From Leptospiraceae bacterium (lineage in GTDB: Bacteria; Spirochaetota; Leptospiria; Leptospirales; Leptonemataceae), in contig JAGRNC010000134.1 in assembly GCA_020440935.1 (NCBI GenBank), positions 1 to 6,803 on the forward strand: 6,803 nucleotides of DNA, given 5' to 3'. Positions 1 to 6,297 of this stretch are shown here, in pieces. The position numbers were made by a program, and so were the translations under genes. The notes under the pieces were generated by a model. It was not told the DNA's origin. It saw only the letters and a list, made by a program, of their open reading frames with translations, and did no database searches. How positions within the stretch are numbered: position 1 is the stretch's first letter; every line of letters starts with the position of its first letter.

Positions 1-51
1 TTGCTACGAGTGGGCTTCCATGAATCCGCAGGCTCACAGAATCGGCGTTCT

Positions 52-513
52 ATGGTCTCGCCGGATACCGAAACTCTGCTTCGCATGGCTCGGGAAGGGC
101 TCCAGGGAAATGATACCCAGGGCGCTCTGATAAAACTGGATCAACTTCTTTCCATCAACCCCGATCACACCAATGCTTTGCGACTGAAGGGAAGAATTCT
201 AATGATGGAAAATCGTCATGAGGATGCATTGCAGCCGCTGGGGCAGCTGGCAGAACTGGAACCCGAGAATGCCGATGCATGGTTCTCCATCGCAGTGTGC
301 CACAAGCATCTGCGCAACCATCAGGAAGCGATTCGCGCAGGCGAACGAGTGGCCTCCAGCCAGCCAGGGCGAGTGGCCAATCTAATCAATCTGGCCGACA
401 GCTACCGAGTGGTGGGAAATTCGGATCAGGCGCGGTATTACACCGATCGAGCGCTAAAGATCGAGCCCGAAAATCCATCGGCGAAACGACTGGATGAAAT
501 GCTGCGAAAGTAA
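52..513 (+). CDS. Tetratricopeptide repeat (TPR) protein
   Basis: This is a small helical-repeat protein that probably acts as a protein-protein interaction scaffold; no enzymatic domain is visible. From the ATG at 52 it is 153 aa and is almost entirely four TPRs. The helix-ending prolines (in NPDH, EPEN, QPGR and EPEN) fall exactly 34 residues apart, which is the TPR period, and each unit shows the expected small and aromatic pattern (for example ADAWFSIAVCHKHLRNHQEA). There is no signal peptide or membrane helix, so it is probably cytoplasmic. The frame stays open to base 1, with TTG at 1 and GTG at 10, so the gene could be truncated at its 5' end. I prefer 52 because the upstream residues are not TPR-like, although no clear ribosome-binding site precedes that ATG. 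The stop is TAA followed directly by TAG. It converges on the chemoreceptor gene with a 12-bp gap. The partner is unknown. Confidence 0.8.
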   Translation: MVSPDTETLLRMAREGLQGNDTQGALIKLDQLLSINPDHTNALRLKGRILMMENRHEDALQPLGQLAELEPENADAWFSIAVCHKHLRNHQEAIRAGERVASSQPGRVANLINLADSYRVVGNSDQARYYTDRALKIEPENPSAKRLDEMLRK

Positions 514-525
514 TAGTAGGAACGG

Positions 526-2103
526 TTAGGCTTCGCTCAAGCTTCGCAGATTACTGGCCTGCTCGGTAATATCTTTGATGCCGGTAAGCAAGCCGCGCGC
601 GGCCTCATTGATTTCGGTAATTTCTCGATCGAGACTCTCCATAGTCTTGGCCAGTTCCTTCTGGCCATCGATTTGCTCTCGGGAGCCATTTAATACCTCA
701 GCCGCTTTGCCCTTTTGCGATTCCAGTTCCTTGATAAATCCTTCTAGCAATGTAGCCTGCTTTCTAAGCAGCTGTGTCGTATTCTCCACCTGCTGGTTGG
801 TCTTTCTCGTTCTCTCGCGCTGGCCCGAGGTCTGACGTACCGCTTCTGCCGATTGCTTTCGCGCGGCATCAATCGTAGTCATGGATTCTCCAACGATGGT
901 TGCAATCTGGCGCACATTCTGTCCGGTATAGTCGGCAAGCTTACTGACTTCATCCGCCACCACCGCAAATCCGCGACCTGAATCCCCTGCCCGAGCGGCT
1001 TCGATGGCTGCATTCAAAGAAAGCAGGTTAGTCTTTTCTGCGATCTCGGTCATGATCTCAGTAATTTTATTCACATTTGTGAATGCCTCTTCCAATCGGC
1101 CCAGAGTTTCCGTCGTTGCCTCCACTGTGCCCTGCACCGTCTCCATACTGGACAGTGCATCGCCAGCGCTTTCGATTAAGCTGGTATTCGAATTCGTTAT
1201 AGAAGCAAGAACCTCTTTCAATTCGGCGCTCTGAGCGCCCATGGTCTCGATTCCACGAGACTGACTCTGTACTGTTTCCGAGGTCTGAGCCGAACTGGCG
1301 GTCAGCTCTTCCGTAACTGCATTGGCTTGTTCCAGGGCAGCCGCCTGCGATTCGATACGAGCCGTTGTTTCCTGGATGAATTTTTGAAACGTTCCTGTGG
1401 CATTGTCGAGATTTCGCGCATATTCGCTCAACTGCTGCTTCTGACTCTGCAAGGATTCCACCAGATCTCGGTTTTCACTGGCACCAGCTTCAGCGATGGC
1501 CGAGAGCCGATGTTGAATACGAATTCCCGCCGCGATAATCATTCCAACAACGATTACAAATACGGCTGCCGAAATGAAGCCCGGAAGACTTACAATATGG
1601 GAAGCTGGCAAGTCTGCGGGGCCAAACCCGACGCCTGCGCGGTAAAAAAGAAAATTCGAAATGGCAAACAGAGCCGAGCCATAAACCGAAAGCCAGAAAG
1701 TCAGACTTGCCGATCCCAGCAAGGCGGAGGAAACCAGAAAGATCAGGTAAACTGAAAATAAGTTTCGATCGATGGCCAGATTGAAAGCCGCCTGCAAACC
1801 GTCCAACGAACCCGCCATCATTACGACCCCTACAATGGTCATGTCCAGTACCGCCCCCACACGAACGTAAATCCCCGGAGTCCGATTTCCGCGCATCAGG
1901 TAGATACCCAGGATTGCGATGATTATGAGAATCCCTGTGGCAATAAGCTCGCCGCGAATCAGATAGGTCTCAAGATTCTCCATCGATAGAGCGCTGAGAA
2001 CAGACAGTGTAAAGAGAATCCCGAGCCCCAGGCGGACATAATTGGCCAGGCGAAATCCAGTGGCGACTACGGTATGAGGATCCATCCGATCTATGTGGTG
2101 CAT
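526..2103 (-). CDS. Methyl-accepting chemotaxis protein with six membrane helices and no HAMP domain
   Basis: This is a chemoreceptor-type signal transducer of 525 aa, expected to control the CheA/CheW kinase complex. The N-terminal part has about six hydrophobic helices, near residues 21-41, 52-71, 77-98, 115-133, 133-153 and 170-192, with short loops and no large periplasmic ligand domain. From about residue 200 to the end it is a long coiled coil. The highly conserved receptor tip is present at 353-391, including TNLLSLNAAIEAARAG and GRGFAVVADEVSKLA. TM6 runs almost directly into the coiled coil, so there is no room for an ordinary 50-residue HAMP domain. A methylation-like site (TEELTAS) lies near 264-270, about 100 residues before the tip. 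There is no CheR-binding pentapeptide at the C-terminus. A weak GGAA ribosome-binding site precedes the ATG at 2103; the in-frame ATG at 2085 lacks one. The signal sensed is unknown; it may be a membrane state or a small molecule. Confidence 0.93.
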   Translation of the reverse strand: MHHIDRMDPHTVVATGFRLANYVRLGLGILFTLSVLSALSMENLETYLIRGELIATGILIIIAILGIYLMRGNRTPGIYVRVGAVLDMTIVGVVMMAGSLDGLQAAFNLAIDRNLFSVYLIFLVSSALLGSASLTFWLSVYGSALFAISNFLFYRAGVGFGPADLPASHIVSLPGFISAAVFVIVVGMIIAAGIRIQHRLSAIAEAGASENRDLVESLQSQKQQLSEYARNLDNATGTFQKFIQETTARIESQAAALEQANAVTEELTASSAQTSETVQSQSRGIETMGAQSAELKEVLASITNSNTSLIESAGDALSSMETVQGTVEATTETLGRLEEAFTNVNKITEIMTEIAEKTNLLSLNAAIEAARAGDSGRGFAVVADEVSKLADYTGQNVRQIATIVGESMTTIDAARKQSAEAVRQTSGQRERTRKTNQQVENTTQLLRKQATLLEGFIKELESQKGKAAEVLNGSREQIDGQKELAKTMESLDREITEINEAARGLLTGIKDITEQASNLRSLSEA

Positions 2104-2191
2104 GATCGTTCCAATAAGGAGTTTGTTGCGCCCCGGTCAACACCGATGAGCACATCAGTTAAAAAAGATATGTGTATCCAAGTATCGAACA

Positions 2192-2220
2192 GTACAATAC
2201 TAAGGTTACGAACATTGTAC
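2192..2220. repeat. Inverted repeat GTACAAT-N15-ATTGTAC
   Basis: Two perfect 7-bp arms, GTACAAT at 2192-2198 and ATTGTAC at 2214-2220, are separated by 15 bp. Each arm is also preceded closely by GAACA (2187-2191 and 2210-2214), so the site combines an inverted and a direct component. It lies about 90-115 bp upstream of the chemoreceptor start codon, where a dimeric regulator could act. It does not match the GAAC-N4-GTTC or TTTG-N5-CAAA LexA-type boxes. A role as an operator is inference; chance is possible for arms of this length. Confidence 0.35.
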
Positions 2221-2285
2221 CTGAATGCGTTGCACGACCATTACCGGATGCGCGATAAGACATTGATGGTTGTACCCAAATCCAT

Positions 2286-2297
2286 GGACCATGGTCC
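2286..2297. repeat. 12-bp perfect palindrome GGACCATGGTCC
   Basis: The sequence reads identically on both strands and overlaps a second palindrome, TCCATGGA, at 2281-2288. It has no loop, so it is a better candidate for binding a symmetric protein than for RNA folding. It sits between the dehydrogenase 3' end and the chemoreceptor promoter region, about 180 bp upstream of the chemoreceptor start. No known recognition site was identified. It could be fortuitous. Confidence 0.3.
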
Positions 2298-2375
2298 GAT
2301 GCAGGAATAAGCAACCAGGCACCTCCGTCGGCGATGCATAAGGCCCGGTCAGCGACGTCCGAGGCAAGGCCATCC

Positions 2376-3278
2376 TCATCGCAGACCGTTCAAGCGCTCA
2401 TTAACCTTGGACAAACTACAGAAATCCTCTTCTCCCTGCCCCTGGTTGATGCCGGCATCGTATACCGCTTTTAGCGCGAATGCCAGAGGCAGACTTGCAT
2501 TATGTTCCATGGCAAGATGAATGGCATGATTCACATCTTTGTTCATATGCTTTAGTGCAAAGTGCACGTCAAAGTCTTCGCGGTATACGCAGCCCATCTT
2601 AAACTCGGATATTCCGCATTTAGCTGCAGATTCGCGGATCACCTGTTGAAATACATCGGAGGTCACGCCCAGCTTTCTGGAAAAGATCCAGCCTTCCATC
2701 AACGATTGCAGCATAGAAGCCTGAGTCATGTTGAGCACTATTTTAACGTTCTGACCACTTCCTACCGAGCCGCAGCGGATCACCTGCTTTCCGCATGTCT
2801 CAAAAAAGAAACTCTGCGCATCGATGAGCCGGTCCGGCCCGCCCACCATGAAAAGGATCTGCCCGCTTTCCGCTCCATTGCGACTACCGGTCATGGGAGC
2901 ATCCAGAAATCCAATGCCCGCGTCCTGGCATAGCCCGGCCATTTCCATAGTTAGCCCAGGCGAAGTGGTTCCCGTATCGATAATGCAGATGGGTTCGCCG
3001 GCGGCCGCTCGATCCTTCAGCGATGAAAACATTCCGGAATCAAATAGCACCGAGCGCACCACTTCATCTGTGGTCAGACATACAATCACTGTATTTGCTT
3101 TTGAGACTGCCTCCATTGGGTCCGTACTTGCCTCCATCCCTTCGGCCTGGAGTTCCTTCACCGCCTCCAGCCGACGGGCATACAAATACACGGTCGCCCC
3201 TCCGCGGCTTAGATTCAATGCCATGCCCCGTCCCATGACTCCCGTTCCGATCATTGCAAAACTCTGTTCCATGGCCAT
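2376..3278 (-). CDS. NAD(P)-dependent beta-hydroxyacid dehydrogenase (3-hydroxyisobutyrate dehydrogenase family)
   Basis: This cytoplasmic oxidoreductase should oxidise a small beta-hydroxyacid, or reduce the matching semialdehyde, with NAD(P). From the ATG at 3278 it is 300 aa, the usual family length. The N-terminal Rossmann fold starts with the dinucleotide loop GTGVMG at 11-16. A DTGTTSPG segment follows at 101-108 and the substrate-binding segment DAPMTGSRNGAESG is at about 126-139. The catalytic lysine is K179, in the GSGQNVKIVLN context with N183 four residues later, as in 3-hydroxyisobutyrate dehydrogenases. The conserved KD pair of the helical C-terminal domain is at 247-248. The frame extends upstream to 3461, but those 61 residues are not family-like and would overlap the divergent gene; AGAGAG precedes the ATG at 3278. 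Substrate choice among 3-hydroxyisobutyrate, tartronate semialdehyde, glyoxylate or succinic semialdehyde cannot be settled here, and no valine-catabolism neighbour is present. Confidence 0.9.
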   Translation of the reverse strand: MAMEQSFAMIGTGVMGRGMALNLSRGGATVYLYARRLEAVKELQAEGMEASTDPMEAVSKANTVIVCLTTDEVVRSVLFDSGMFSSLKDRAAAGEPICIIDTGTTSPGLTMEMAGLCQDAGIGFLDAPMTGSRNGAESGQILFMVGGPDRLIDAQSFFFETCGKQVIRCGSVGSGQNVKIVLNMTQASMLQSLMEGWIFSRKLGVTSDVFQQVIRESAAKCGISEFKMGCVYREDFDVHFALKHMNKDVNHAIHLAMEHNASLPLAFALKAVYDAGINQGQGEEDFCSLSKVNERLNGLR

Positions 3279-3353
3279 AGGTTCTCTCTGTGCCGACCAA
3301 TGGAAAGTACTTTGAAACCAGGGCTTTGGCAGCAGTTTGGGTCCGTGGAACCG

Positions 3354-3623
3354 ATGCTCCGAGATGATCTTCTGGAAAAATTGAGACGCTTTCTGGAGAT
3401 CCATTCGAAAGCGAAAATACTGACCATTGAACCCGGCACTCTGAGCATGTATGTGCTGCACAGCAAAACAAAGAATAAGTCCACCAAAGAGAAGATGATC
3501 AACTACAAGCTTCTCAGACTAAAGGAAATTCTGCTGGATAAAAAGGAACTCAGCGTGAAGGATCGCTATGTATGCGAATTCCTGCTGGAAGAATTGTGCA
3601 AGTACTACAAGGAACTGAGCTAA
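3354..3623 (+). CDS. Small Lys/Leu-rich protein of unknown function
   Basis: I do not recognise this protein. From the ATG at 3354 it is 89 aa, strongly charged and rich in Lys, Leu and Glu. It shows a likely N-terminal amphipathic helix (LRDDLLEKLRRFLEIHSK), a short strand-like segment (AKILTIEPGTLSMYVLHSK) and a helical C-terminal half ending CEFLLEELCKYYKELS. It has no signal peptide or membrane helix, so it is probably cytoplasmic. An earlier in-frame ATG at 3300 would add 18 residues but has no ribosome-binding site and leaves only 21 bp to the divergent dehydrogenase start. The ATG at 3354 has GGAA close upstream, with short spacing. The stop lies 4 bp before the next start, so it is very probably co-transcribed and translationally coupled with the OppD-type ATPase. 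That makes it a candidate regulator or accessory factor, which is inference. The gene call is fairly sure; the function is unknown. Confidence 0.65.
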   Translation: MLRDDLLEKLRRFLEIHSKAKILTIEPGTLSMYVLHSKTKNKSTKEKMINYKLLRLKEILLDKKELSVKDRYVCEFLLEELCKYYKELS

Positions 3624-3627
3624 TCGC

Positions 3628-4614
3628 ATGCCACCGGTAATCGAAATCGAGAATCTCTCCATCGGGATCGGAGATGCGGCAATTACAGATTCCGTAAGCT
3701 TTGCCGTGCAACCGGGCCAGATCTATGGTATTGTGGGCGAATCGGGATGCGGAAAAACGATCACTGCACTTGCCTGTATGGGCATGCTTCCGGAGCCCGG
3801 CGGTCAGCTCCTTGCGGGCCAGATTCGCTTCAAAGGCGAAGATGTGTACTCCATGTCTGCCGAGCGGTTACGTCAGATTCGAGGCGCAGAAATTAGCATG
3901 ATCTTTCAGGAACCTACCAGTTCGCTGAATCCTCTGCTAACCATTCAAAAGCAATTGGCGGAAGTATTCGAGTTTCACGATTTTGACGGGGATCCCAACC
4001 AGCGCATCGACCAGGTGCTTAGAAGAGTGGGTTTCTCCGATCCAGAACGCATTCTAGCATCGTATCCGCATCAGCTTTCGGGAGGGATGTTACAGCGGGT
4101 AGTGATTGCCCTGGCATTGTTGCTGGAGCCTGCATTAATCATCGCGGACGAGCCGACCACTGCCCTGGACGTTACCGTACAGGCGCAGATTATGGAACTT
4201 CTGGTGGAACTGCAGAAAGAAGAGGGTTGTTCGGTGCTTTTGATCACGCACAATATAGGACTCATCGCACAGTACGCCGATCGCGTTGGCGTTATGTATG
4301 CAGGTCATCTGATCGAAGAAAGGGATGTGGAACCGTTTCTGGCCAATCCATTGCATCCTTATAGCAAAGGACTGATGGCAGCCTTACCCGATGTGGACAG
4401 CCCTCGCCAGCTGAATCCGATTCCGGGACAGGTGCCTCCGGTGGGCAAGTACCCTACAGGATGCCGCTTTCGGACTCGCTGCGAAAAGGTATTCTCGCCT
4501 TGCGATCAGCCCGTCCCCGATTTCAGCCCCGAGGGCGATGCTCGGGTGCGCTGCTTTCTTTACGATCAGCAGCATCAATCCACTTCGGCCGCTTCCAAAG
4601 GAAGTATCCAATGA
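3628..4614 (+). CDS. Oligopeptide/dipeptide ABC transporter ATP-binding protein (OppD/DppD type)
   Basis: This is one of the two ATPase subunits that drive peptide uptake from the cytoplasmic face of an Opp/Dpp importer. At 328 aa it has normal length. All nucleotide-binding motifs are intact: Walker A GESGCGKT at 37-44, Q-loop Q94 in MIFQEPTSSLNP, signature LSGGMLQR at 150-157, Walker B IIADE at 171-175 followed by the D-loop TTALD, and switch histidine H208. After about residue 240 comes the oligopeptide-type C-terminal extension (HPYSKGLMAALP, then PTGCRFRTRC) with four cysteines, C279, C285, C292 and C309. That spacing matches the Fe-S binding extension reported for some DppD/OppD proteins. 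It starts 4 bp after the small upstream gene, with AAGGA rather far upstream, so coupling is likely. Its stop overlaps the next start as ATGA. No permease or binding-protein gene is in the window. Substrate specificity (peptides, nickel, murein peptides) cannot be read from an ATPase. Confidence 0.95.
   Translation: MPPVIEIENLSIGIGDAAITDSVSFAVQPGQIYGIVGESGCGKTITALACMGMLPEPGGQLLAGQIRFKGEDVYSMSAERLRQIRGAEISMIFQEPTSSLNPLLTIQKQLAEVFEFHDFDGDPNQRIDQVLRRVGFSDPERILASYPHQLSGGMLQRVVIALALLLEPALIIADEPTTALDVTVQAQIMELLVELQKEEGCSVLLITHNIGLIAQYADRVGVMYAGHLIEERDVEPFLANPLHPYSKGLMAALPDVDSPRQLNPIPGQVPPVGKYPTGCRFRTRCEKVFSPCDQPVPDFSPEGDARVRCFLYDQQHQSTSAASKGSIQ
4597..4604 (+). promoter_or_regulatory. Ribosome-binding site setting the OppF-type start
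   Basis: AAAGGAAG lies inside the end of the OppD-type gene, 6 bp before the ATG at 4611. This supports 4611 as the true start of the second ATPase, rather than the earlier in-frame ATG at 4461, whose extra 50 residues are Arg-rich, unlike the family, and overlap the first gene. Confidence 0.75.
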
Positions 4615-5639
4615 GCGTTCTTTCCATTGAAAACCTAAAGACTCACTTTCCCATAACGGGAGGAGTGTTTCGACGCACCATCGGTTGGGTGCGGGCTGTG
4701 GACGGAGTTACCTTAACCGTAGAAGAAGGCGAGGTTCTGGCCGTAGTAGGCGAGTCCGGATGCGGCAAAAGCACTCTCGGAAATAGCATCCTGGGTTTGA
4801 CGCTTCCCACCGACGGCCGCATTCGCCTGGAAGGCAAAGAGATCGACATTAGAAAGCATTCCTCCTGGAAACCATTTCGCAGCGATTTTCAGATTATCTT
4901 TCAGGATCCGTACTCATCGCTAAACCCGCGCCATACAATCTTTGAAATCCTCAGCGAGCCCATGCGCATCCACGGACTCTGCAATTCGTCCAATGCACGA
5001 CGAAAGGTGGCCGAGCTTCTGGACCTGGTCGGTCTACCCGAAGATGCCATGGATCGATTCCCCCATGCTTTTTCTGGCGGGCAGCGCCAGCGAATCGGCA
5101 TTGCCCGCGCCGTAGGGTTGCGCCCAAAACTCATTGTATGCGATGAAGTAACCAGCGCGCTGGACGTTTCCGTGCAAGCTCAGATCATTCAACTATTGCT
5201 GCGATTGAAGAAGGAGCTTGGACTGTCTTTGCTTTTTATTACCCACGACCTATCGCTGGTTAGAAATATGAGCGATCGAGTTTGCGTAATGTACGGCGGA
5301 AGAGTAATGGAAATCGCGCCCACCGAGCAGCTGTTTCGCAATCCCGCGCATCCCTATACCGCAGCTTTGATGCAGGCCATTCCCACCCTGAATCGCAACA
5401 AACGCCCGCTCCTTCTGGGCGGCGAAGTCCCCTCGCCAGCCAATCTGCCATCGGGCTGTGCCTTTCATCCAAGATGCCCCAGGGCCCAGTCCGATTGTTC
5501 CCAGACAACGCCTGCCCTCGCTCTTCTGGACACCAATTCCAGGCCAGCCGCAGAAACTTCGGAAAATTCGGCCACGTCACAGAATGCCAGAAATACGCGC
5601 TACGCGGCTTGCTTTTATCCAGAAAAAACCGAACCATAA
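4611..5639 (+). CDS. Oligopeptide/dipeptide ABC transporter ATP-binding protein (OppF/DppF type)
   Basis: This is the second ATPase of the peptide importer, expected to pair with the upstream OppD-type subunit as a heterodimer. From 4611 it is 342 aa and begins in the usual way (MSVLSIENLKTHFPI, then VRAVDGVTL). The motifs are complete: Walker A GESGCGKS at 47-54, Q-loop Q98 in IIFQDPYSSLNP, signature FSGGQRQR at 154-161, Walker B LIVCDE at 174-179 with the OppF-like TSALDVSVQAQ after it, and H212. The oligopeptide C-terminal extension follows (HPYTAALMQAIP, then PSGCAFHPRCP) with four cysteines, C283, C289, C296 and C334. A low-complexity Ser/Ala/Asn-rich insert at about 305-330 separates the last cysteine from the others. 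The start overlaps the previous stop (ATGA), so the two are translationally coupled in one operon. Family and role are secure; the transported substrate is not. Confidence 0.95.
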   Translation: MSVLSIENLKTHFPITGGVFRRTIGWVRAVDGVTLTVEEGEVLAVVGESGCGKSTLGNSILGLTLPTDGRIRLEGKEIDIRKHSSWKPFRSDFQIIFQDPYSSLNPRHTIFEILSEPMRIHGLCNSSNARRKVAELLDLVGLPEDAMDRFPHAFSGGQRQRIGIARAVGLRPKLIVCDEVTSALDVSVQAQIIQLLLRLKKELGLSLLFITHDLSLVRNMSDRVCVMYGGRVMEIAPTEQLFRNPAHPYTAALMQAIPTLNRNKRPLLLGGEVPSPANLPSGCAFHPRCPRAQSDCSQTTPALALLDTNSRPAAETSENSATSQNARNTRYAACFYPEKTEP

Positions 5640-5661
5640 GGTATGGAATCCCCCGAACTAC

Positions 5662-5667
5662 AGGTGA
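5662..5667 (+). promoter_or_regulatory. Ribosome-binding site for the NlpC/P60 gene
   Basis: AGGTGA is an exact match to part of the 16S rRNA anti-Shine-Dalgarno complement and ends 8 bp before the ATG at 5676. The earlier ATG at 5643 has only AAGG one base away, which is too close. This favours 5676, though a GTG start at 5751 also remains possible. Confidence 0.6.
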
Positions 5668-5675
5668 GCCTCCAG

Positions 5676-6254
5676 ATGCCGATAATGAATAATGGAACGG
5701 GCAATTCGGTCGGCAATAGCGCCGATGCCTTGCCAAAGGCGGAAAACAAAGTGAAAGCGGCAAAGTTGAAATTAATCGCACTATCCCTGGCCTTTCTAAT
5801 CCCGGCGGCTGTCATCGTGGCCAATGCGGGGGACGACGAAATCCAGGAACGACGGATCACCGTGTATGATGGTGGCGGAATTGCAAAGCTTGCTGAGCGC
5901 TATCTGGGAGTTCCCTATAAACCGGGCGGCCATTCTCCAGCGGGGTTCGACTGTTCCGGACTAACCAGCTTCGTATACGATGAAGCGGGCTATTCCATTC
6001 CCCGTTCCGCTTCGGCGCAGTACAGCGCCTTGCGACCGGTGCGCGTTCCCGAAGTGGGCGACCTGGTATTCTTTAGAACCATGGGAAATTCGGTTTCGCA
6101 TGTGGGCATCTACATCGGAAACTATAAGTTCATCCATGCCCCCTCCAGCGGAAAGACCGTTAGCATTGCAGATATGCGCATTCAATACTGGAAGTCTAGC
6201 TACGCTGGCGCGCGCACTATCTTCCAGAAAATCGACGAATCGGTGTTCCAGTAA
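5676..6254 (+). CDS. NlpC/P60 family peptidoglycan endopeptidase (secreted or membrane-anchored)
   Basis: This cell-wall hydrolase should cut peptide stems of peptidoglycan, typically at D-Glu-gamma-diamino-acid bonds. From the ATG at 5676 it is 192 aa. Residues about 30-51 form a hydrophobic helix after a Lys-rich stretch and end in VANA, which could be a signal-peptidase site or a membrane anchor. The catalytic NlpC/P60 domain fills the rest: LGVPYKPGG, then the nucleophile C93 in GFDCSGL, IPRSASAQ, VGDLVFF, the base H142 in SHVGIYIG, and the third polar residue H154 in FIHAPSSG. All three active-site residues are intact. There is no LysM, SH3 or other wall-binding domain. Start choices: 5643 has a poor ribosome-binding site, 5676 has a good one, and GTG at 5751 would give a textbook signal peptide beginning (f)MKAAKLK. 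It follows the OppF-type gene by 36 bp and is probably in the same operon. Confidence 0.9.
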   Translation: MPIMNNGTGNSVGNSADALPKAENKVKAAKLKLIALSLAFLIPAAVIVANAGDDEIQERRITVYDGGGIAKLAERYLGVPYKPGGHSPAGFDCSGLTSFVYDEAGYSIPRSASAQYSALRPVRVPEVGDLVFFRTMGNSVSHVGIYIGNYKFIHAPSSGKTVSIADMRIQYWKSSYAGARTIFQKIDESVFQ

Positions 6255-6297
6255 AACGCAAGGCCACAGGATCAGTAAAGAATCGGCAGCGAAAGGT

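Larger units (their letters stand above)
2104..2375. other. Gene-free region upstream of the chemoreceptor
   Basis: This 272-bp gap lies between the start of the chemoreceptor gene and the 3' end of the dehydrogenase gene, both on the minus strand. It should hold the chemoreceptor promoter and the end of the dehydrogenase transcript. The part nearest the chemoreceptor is AT-richer, with an A run at 2161-2166. It contains an inverted repeat at 2192-2220 and a palindrome at 2286-2297. I could not find a convincing -35/-10 pair; TTGTAC read on the minus strand within the inverted repeat is followed by ACATAT at 18-bp spacing, which is only a weak match. I found no stem with a T-tract that would serve as a clear terminator. 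A short plus-strand open frame here lacks a ribosome-binding site and is not called. Confidence 0.6.

Noticed and set aside
1327..1755. A 142-aa plus-strand frame opposite the chemoreceptor.
   Set aside because: It is antisense to the conserved, motif-bearing receptor frame and shows no domain or ribosome-binding site; treated as a shadow.
2187..2220. A possible LexA/SOS box around the GAACA motifs.
   Set aside because: The paired half-site GTTC at the right spacing is absent, and TTTG-N5-CAAA is also absent.
2074..2310. A 78-aa plus-strand open frame across the chemoreceptor start and the following gap.
   Set aside because: No ribosome-binding site at its ATG or at the internal ATG 2146, no recognisable domain, and its first part is antisense to the chemoreceptor gene.
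2331..2382. A possible terminator for the dehydrogenase from the GC-rich arms GCGATG and CATCGC with GGCC pairs between.
   Set aside because: The arms are about 40 bp apart, internal pairing is imperfect, and no T-tract follows on the minus strand.
2824..3315. A 163-aa plus-strand frame opposite the dehydrogenase.
   Set aside because: Antisense to a clear enzyme frame with intact Rossmann and catalytic motifs, and Ser/Pro-rich like a typical shadow.
4461..4610. An N-terminal extension of the OppF-type ATPase to ATG 4461.
   Set aside because: It overlaps the OppD-type gene by 150 bp, has an Arg-rich non-family sequence, and a good ribosome-binding site marks ATG 4611.
5260..5781. A 173-aa minus-strand frame opposite the ATPase and hydrolase junction.
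   Set aside because: It runs antisense across two well-supported genes and has no family features.
6255..6297. A bidirectional terminator between the convergent NlpC/P60 and surface-repeat genes.
   Set aside because: No stem of useful length or T/A tract is visible in the 43-bp gap.
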